Part shown: piece after piece, positions 63,146 to 64,000 of the stretch
Numbering within the stretch: position 1 is the first letter of the stretch
Layout: every line of letters starts with the position of its first letter
NCBI RefSeq assembly: GCF_947493875.1
Contig: NZ_CANLSU010000002.1
Coordinates: 372,001-436,000, forward strand
Direction: 5' to 3'
Origin: an uncultured Marinococcus sp.
GTDB taxonomy: Bacteria; Bacillota; Bacilli; Bacillales; Marinococcaceae
Length of the DNA stretch: 64,000 nt
The notes under the pieces: model-generated
Database searches by the model: none
What the model was told of the DNA's origin: nothing
The model's input: the letters and a program-made list of their open reading frames with translations, nothing else
Made by a program: the position numbers and the translations under genes

Positions 63146-64000
63146 TTACAGCTGTGATGGTCCTGCCTTTGCGATAGAGTCAGGGACATCGTAAAACCGT
63201 TTAAAGTTTGCTGCAAACTTGCGGGCAAGCATACGGGCCTGAACCTCGTAGTCGCCGGCCACTGACCACATTTTCTTCGGCTGAAGCATATCTTCGGGAA
63301 CACCGGGGCAGGACTCGGGAATATGCAGTCCGAAAATAGGGTCCTCTACAGTGGCTGCATCGGTCAGCTCTCCATTGAGGGCTGCCTGTACCATAGCCCG
63401 GGTGTATGAAAGGTCCATGCGGCTTCCGACTCCGTAGCCGCCACCGCTCCAGCCGGTATTCACCAGAAAGACAGGAACATTGTGTTCGTCGATTTTTTCT
63501 CCGAGCATTTCTGCATAGACGGAGGCCTGCCGTGGAAGAAACGGCGCCCCAAAGCAGGTGGAAAAAGTTGCTTCCGGAGAAGTGACGCCTCTTTCCGTGC
63601 CGGCGAGCTTGCTTGTGTAGCCGCTGAGAAAATGGTACATGGCCTGCTCCTTCGTCAGTCTGCTGATTGGCGGAAGAACCCCGAATGCATCTGCCGTTAA
63701 AAAGATGATCGCCGAAGGATGGCCGGCTGTGCCGGAGGGAACAATCCCGTCGACGTGCTCAATCGGATAAGCCGCCCTTGTGTTTTCCGTGATATGTGTA
63801 TCAGTATAGTCAACTTTGCCGCTGACATTGTCTATACCGACATTTTCAAGCACAGCACCGAAACGAATAGCGTTCCAGATCTGCGGTTCCTTCTGCTTGG
63901 AAAGGTTCGAGCATTTTGCGTAGCATCCGCCTTCGATATTAAAGATGCCGTTTTCGGACCAGCCGTGTTCATCGTCGCCGACCAAAAGCCGGGAAGGGTC
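63146..64000 (-). CDS. pckA: Phosphoenolpyruvate carboxykinase (ATP), C-terminal part
   Basis: The C-terminal 284 residues of PckA; the 5' end lies beyond the window, and the frame is open to its last base. [22 protein letters not shown] holds the kinase-2 and metal region after the P-loop; [36 protein letters not shown] and [10 protein letters not shown] are typical. It makes PEP from oxaloacetate for gluconeogenesis. Roughly half of the usual 530 residues are present. Confidence 0.97.
   Translation of the reverse strand, partial: DPSRLLVGDDEHGWSENGIFNIEGGCYAKCSNLSKQKEPQIWNAIRFGAVLENVGIDNVSGKVDYTDTHITENTRAAYPIEHVDGIVPSGTAGHPSAIIFLTADAFGVLPPISRLTKEQAMYHFLSGYTSKLAGTERGVTSPEATFSTCFGAPFLPRQASVYAEMLGEKIDEHNVPVFLVNTGWSGGGYGVGSRMDLSYTRAMVQAALNGELTDAATVEDPIFGLHIPESCPGVPEDMLQPKKMWSVAGDYEVQARMLARKFAANFKRFYDVPDSIAKAGPSQL

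Overview
The window comes from a Bacillaceae chromosome of roughly 48-50 % GC, judged by eye. Gene content and order match the Bacillus subtilis yus/yun/yut/yum/yug neighbourhoods: gcvH, metNIQ, sufCDSUB, yunF/yunD, lipA-yutD, yutE-yutF, hom-thrC-thrB, nfu-yuzD, yuzB, dapF, yumC/yumB, alaR-alaT, yugI, pgi, panBCD, ytkD and pckA. Several traits suggest a halophilic and/or alkaliphilic relative rather than B. subtilis itself. These are very acidic secreted proteins (MetQ, DctP, alkaline phosphatase), two sodium-coupled NSS transporters, a TRAP transporter, and a futalosine-pathway gene (mqnE).

Layout. 1-4.2 kb: end of a STAS protein, an ArsC/Spx-like protein, gcvH, and a SAM-I riboswitch with metNIQ. 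4.2-9.8 kb: the complete SUF iron-sulfur operon. 9.9-13.6 kb: yunF, yunD, thyA-dfrA. 13.8-20.6 kb: a membrane-anchored hydrolase, an NSS transporter with a 34-residue MetS-like subunit, lipA, yutD, glpX, yutE, yutF. 20.7-29.9 kb: hom-thrC-thrB, nfu and yuzD with a Fur-like box between them, alkaline phosphatase, an unbroken TetR/NADH-dehydrogenase reading frame, yuzB, dapF. 30-37.2 kb: mqnE, an arylsulfotransferase, yutM, a lipoprotein, yumC, yumB, yuiD. 37.5-49 kb: a TRAP transporter, luxS, an isochorismatase-like hydrolase, alaR-alaT, a DUF2254 protein, a second NSS transporter, yugI, pgi. 56.2-64 kb: panBCD plus an ANT(6)-like gene, a RibD/DHFR-like protein, an NlpC/P60 protein, patB, ywpF, ytkD, and the 3' part of pckA.

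The unusual part is 49.1-54.1 kb. An AT-rich segment of about 4.66 kb splits a tRNA-Ala(GGC) gene between a 30-nt 5' part and a 46-nt 3' part. A 10-bp direct repeat bounds the segment, and joining the halves restores a perfect 76-nt cloverleaf. The insert carries its own complete but divergent tRNA-Ala(GGC), which could replace the broken one. It also carries a likely defence cassette: a SIR2-like protein on one strand, and on the other a 62-residue one-helix membrane protein, a 351-residue protein and a HEPN-motif protein. The 62- and 351-residue proteins share a near-identical SGDNSTNIQ segment although they are otherwise unrelated. No recombinase is visible in the insert.

How the genes work together: a large share of the window concerns sulfur, iron-sulfur and redox metabolism. 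Methionine uptake is under SAM control, SUF supplies clusters with Nfu and YutM as likely carriers, LipA and MqnE are Fe-S enzymes, and GcvH is a LipA target. Two NDH-2 type dehydrogenases and a ferredoxin-NADP reductase feed the quinone pool that MqnE helps make.
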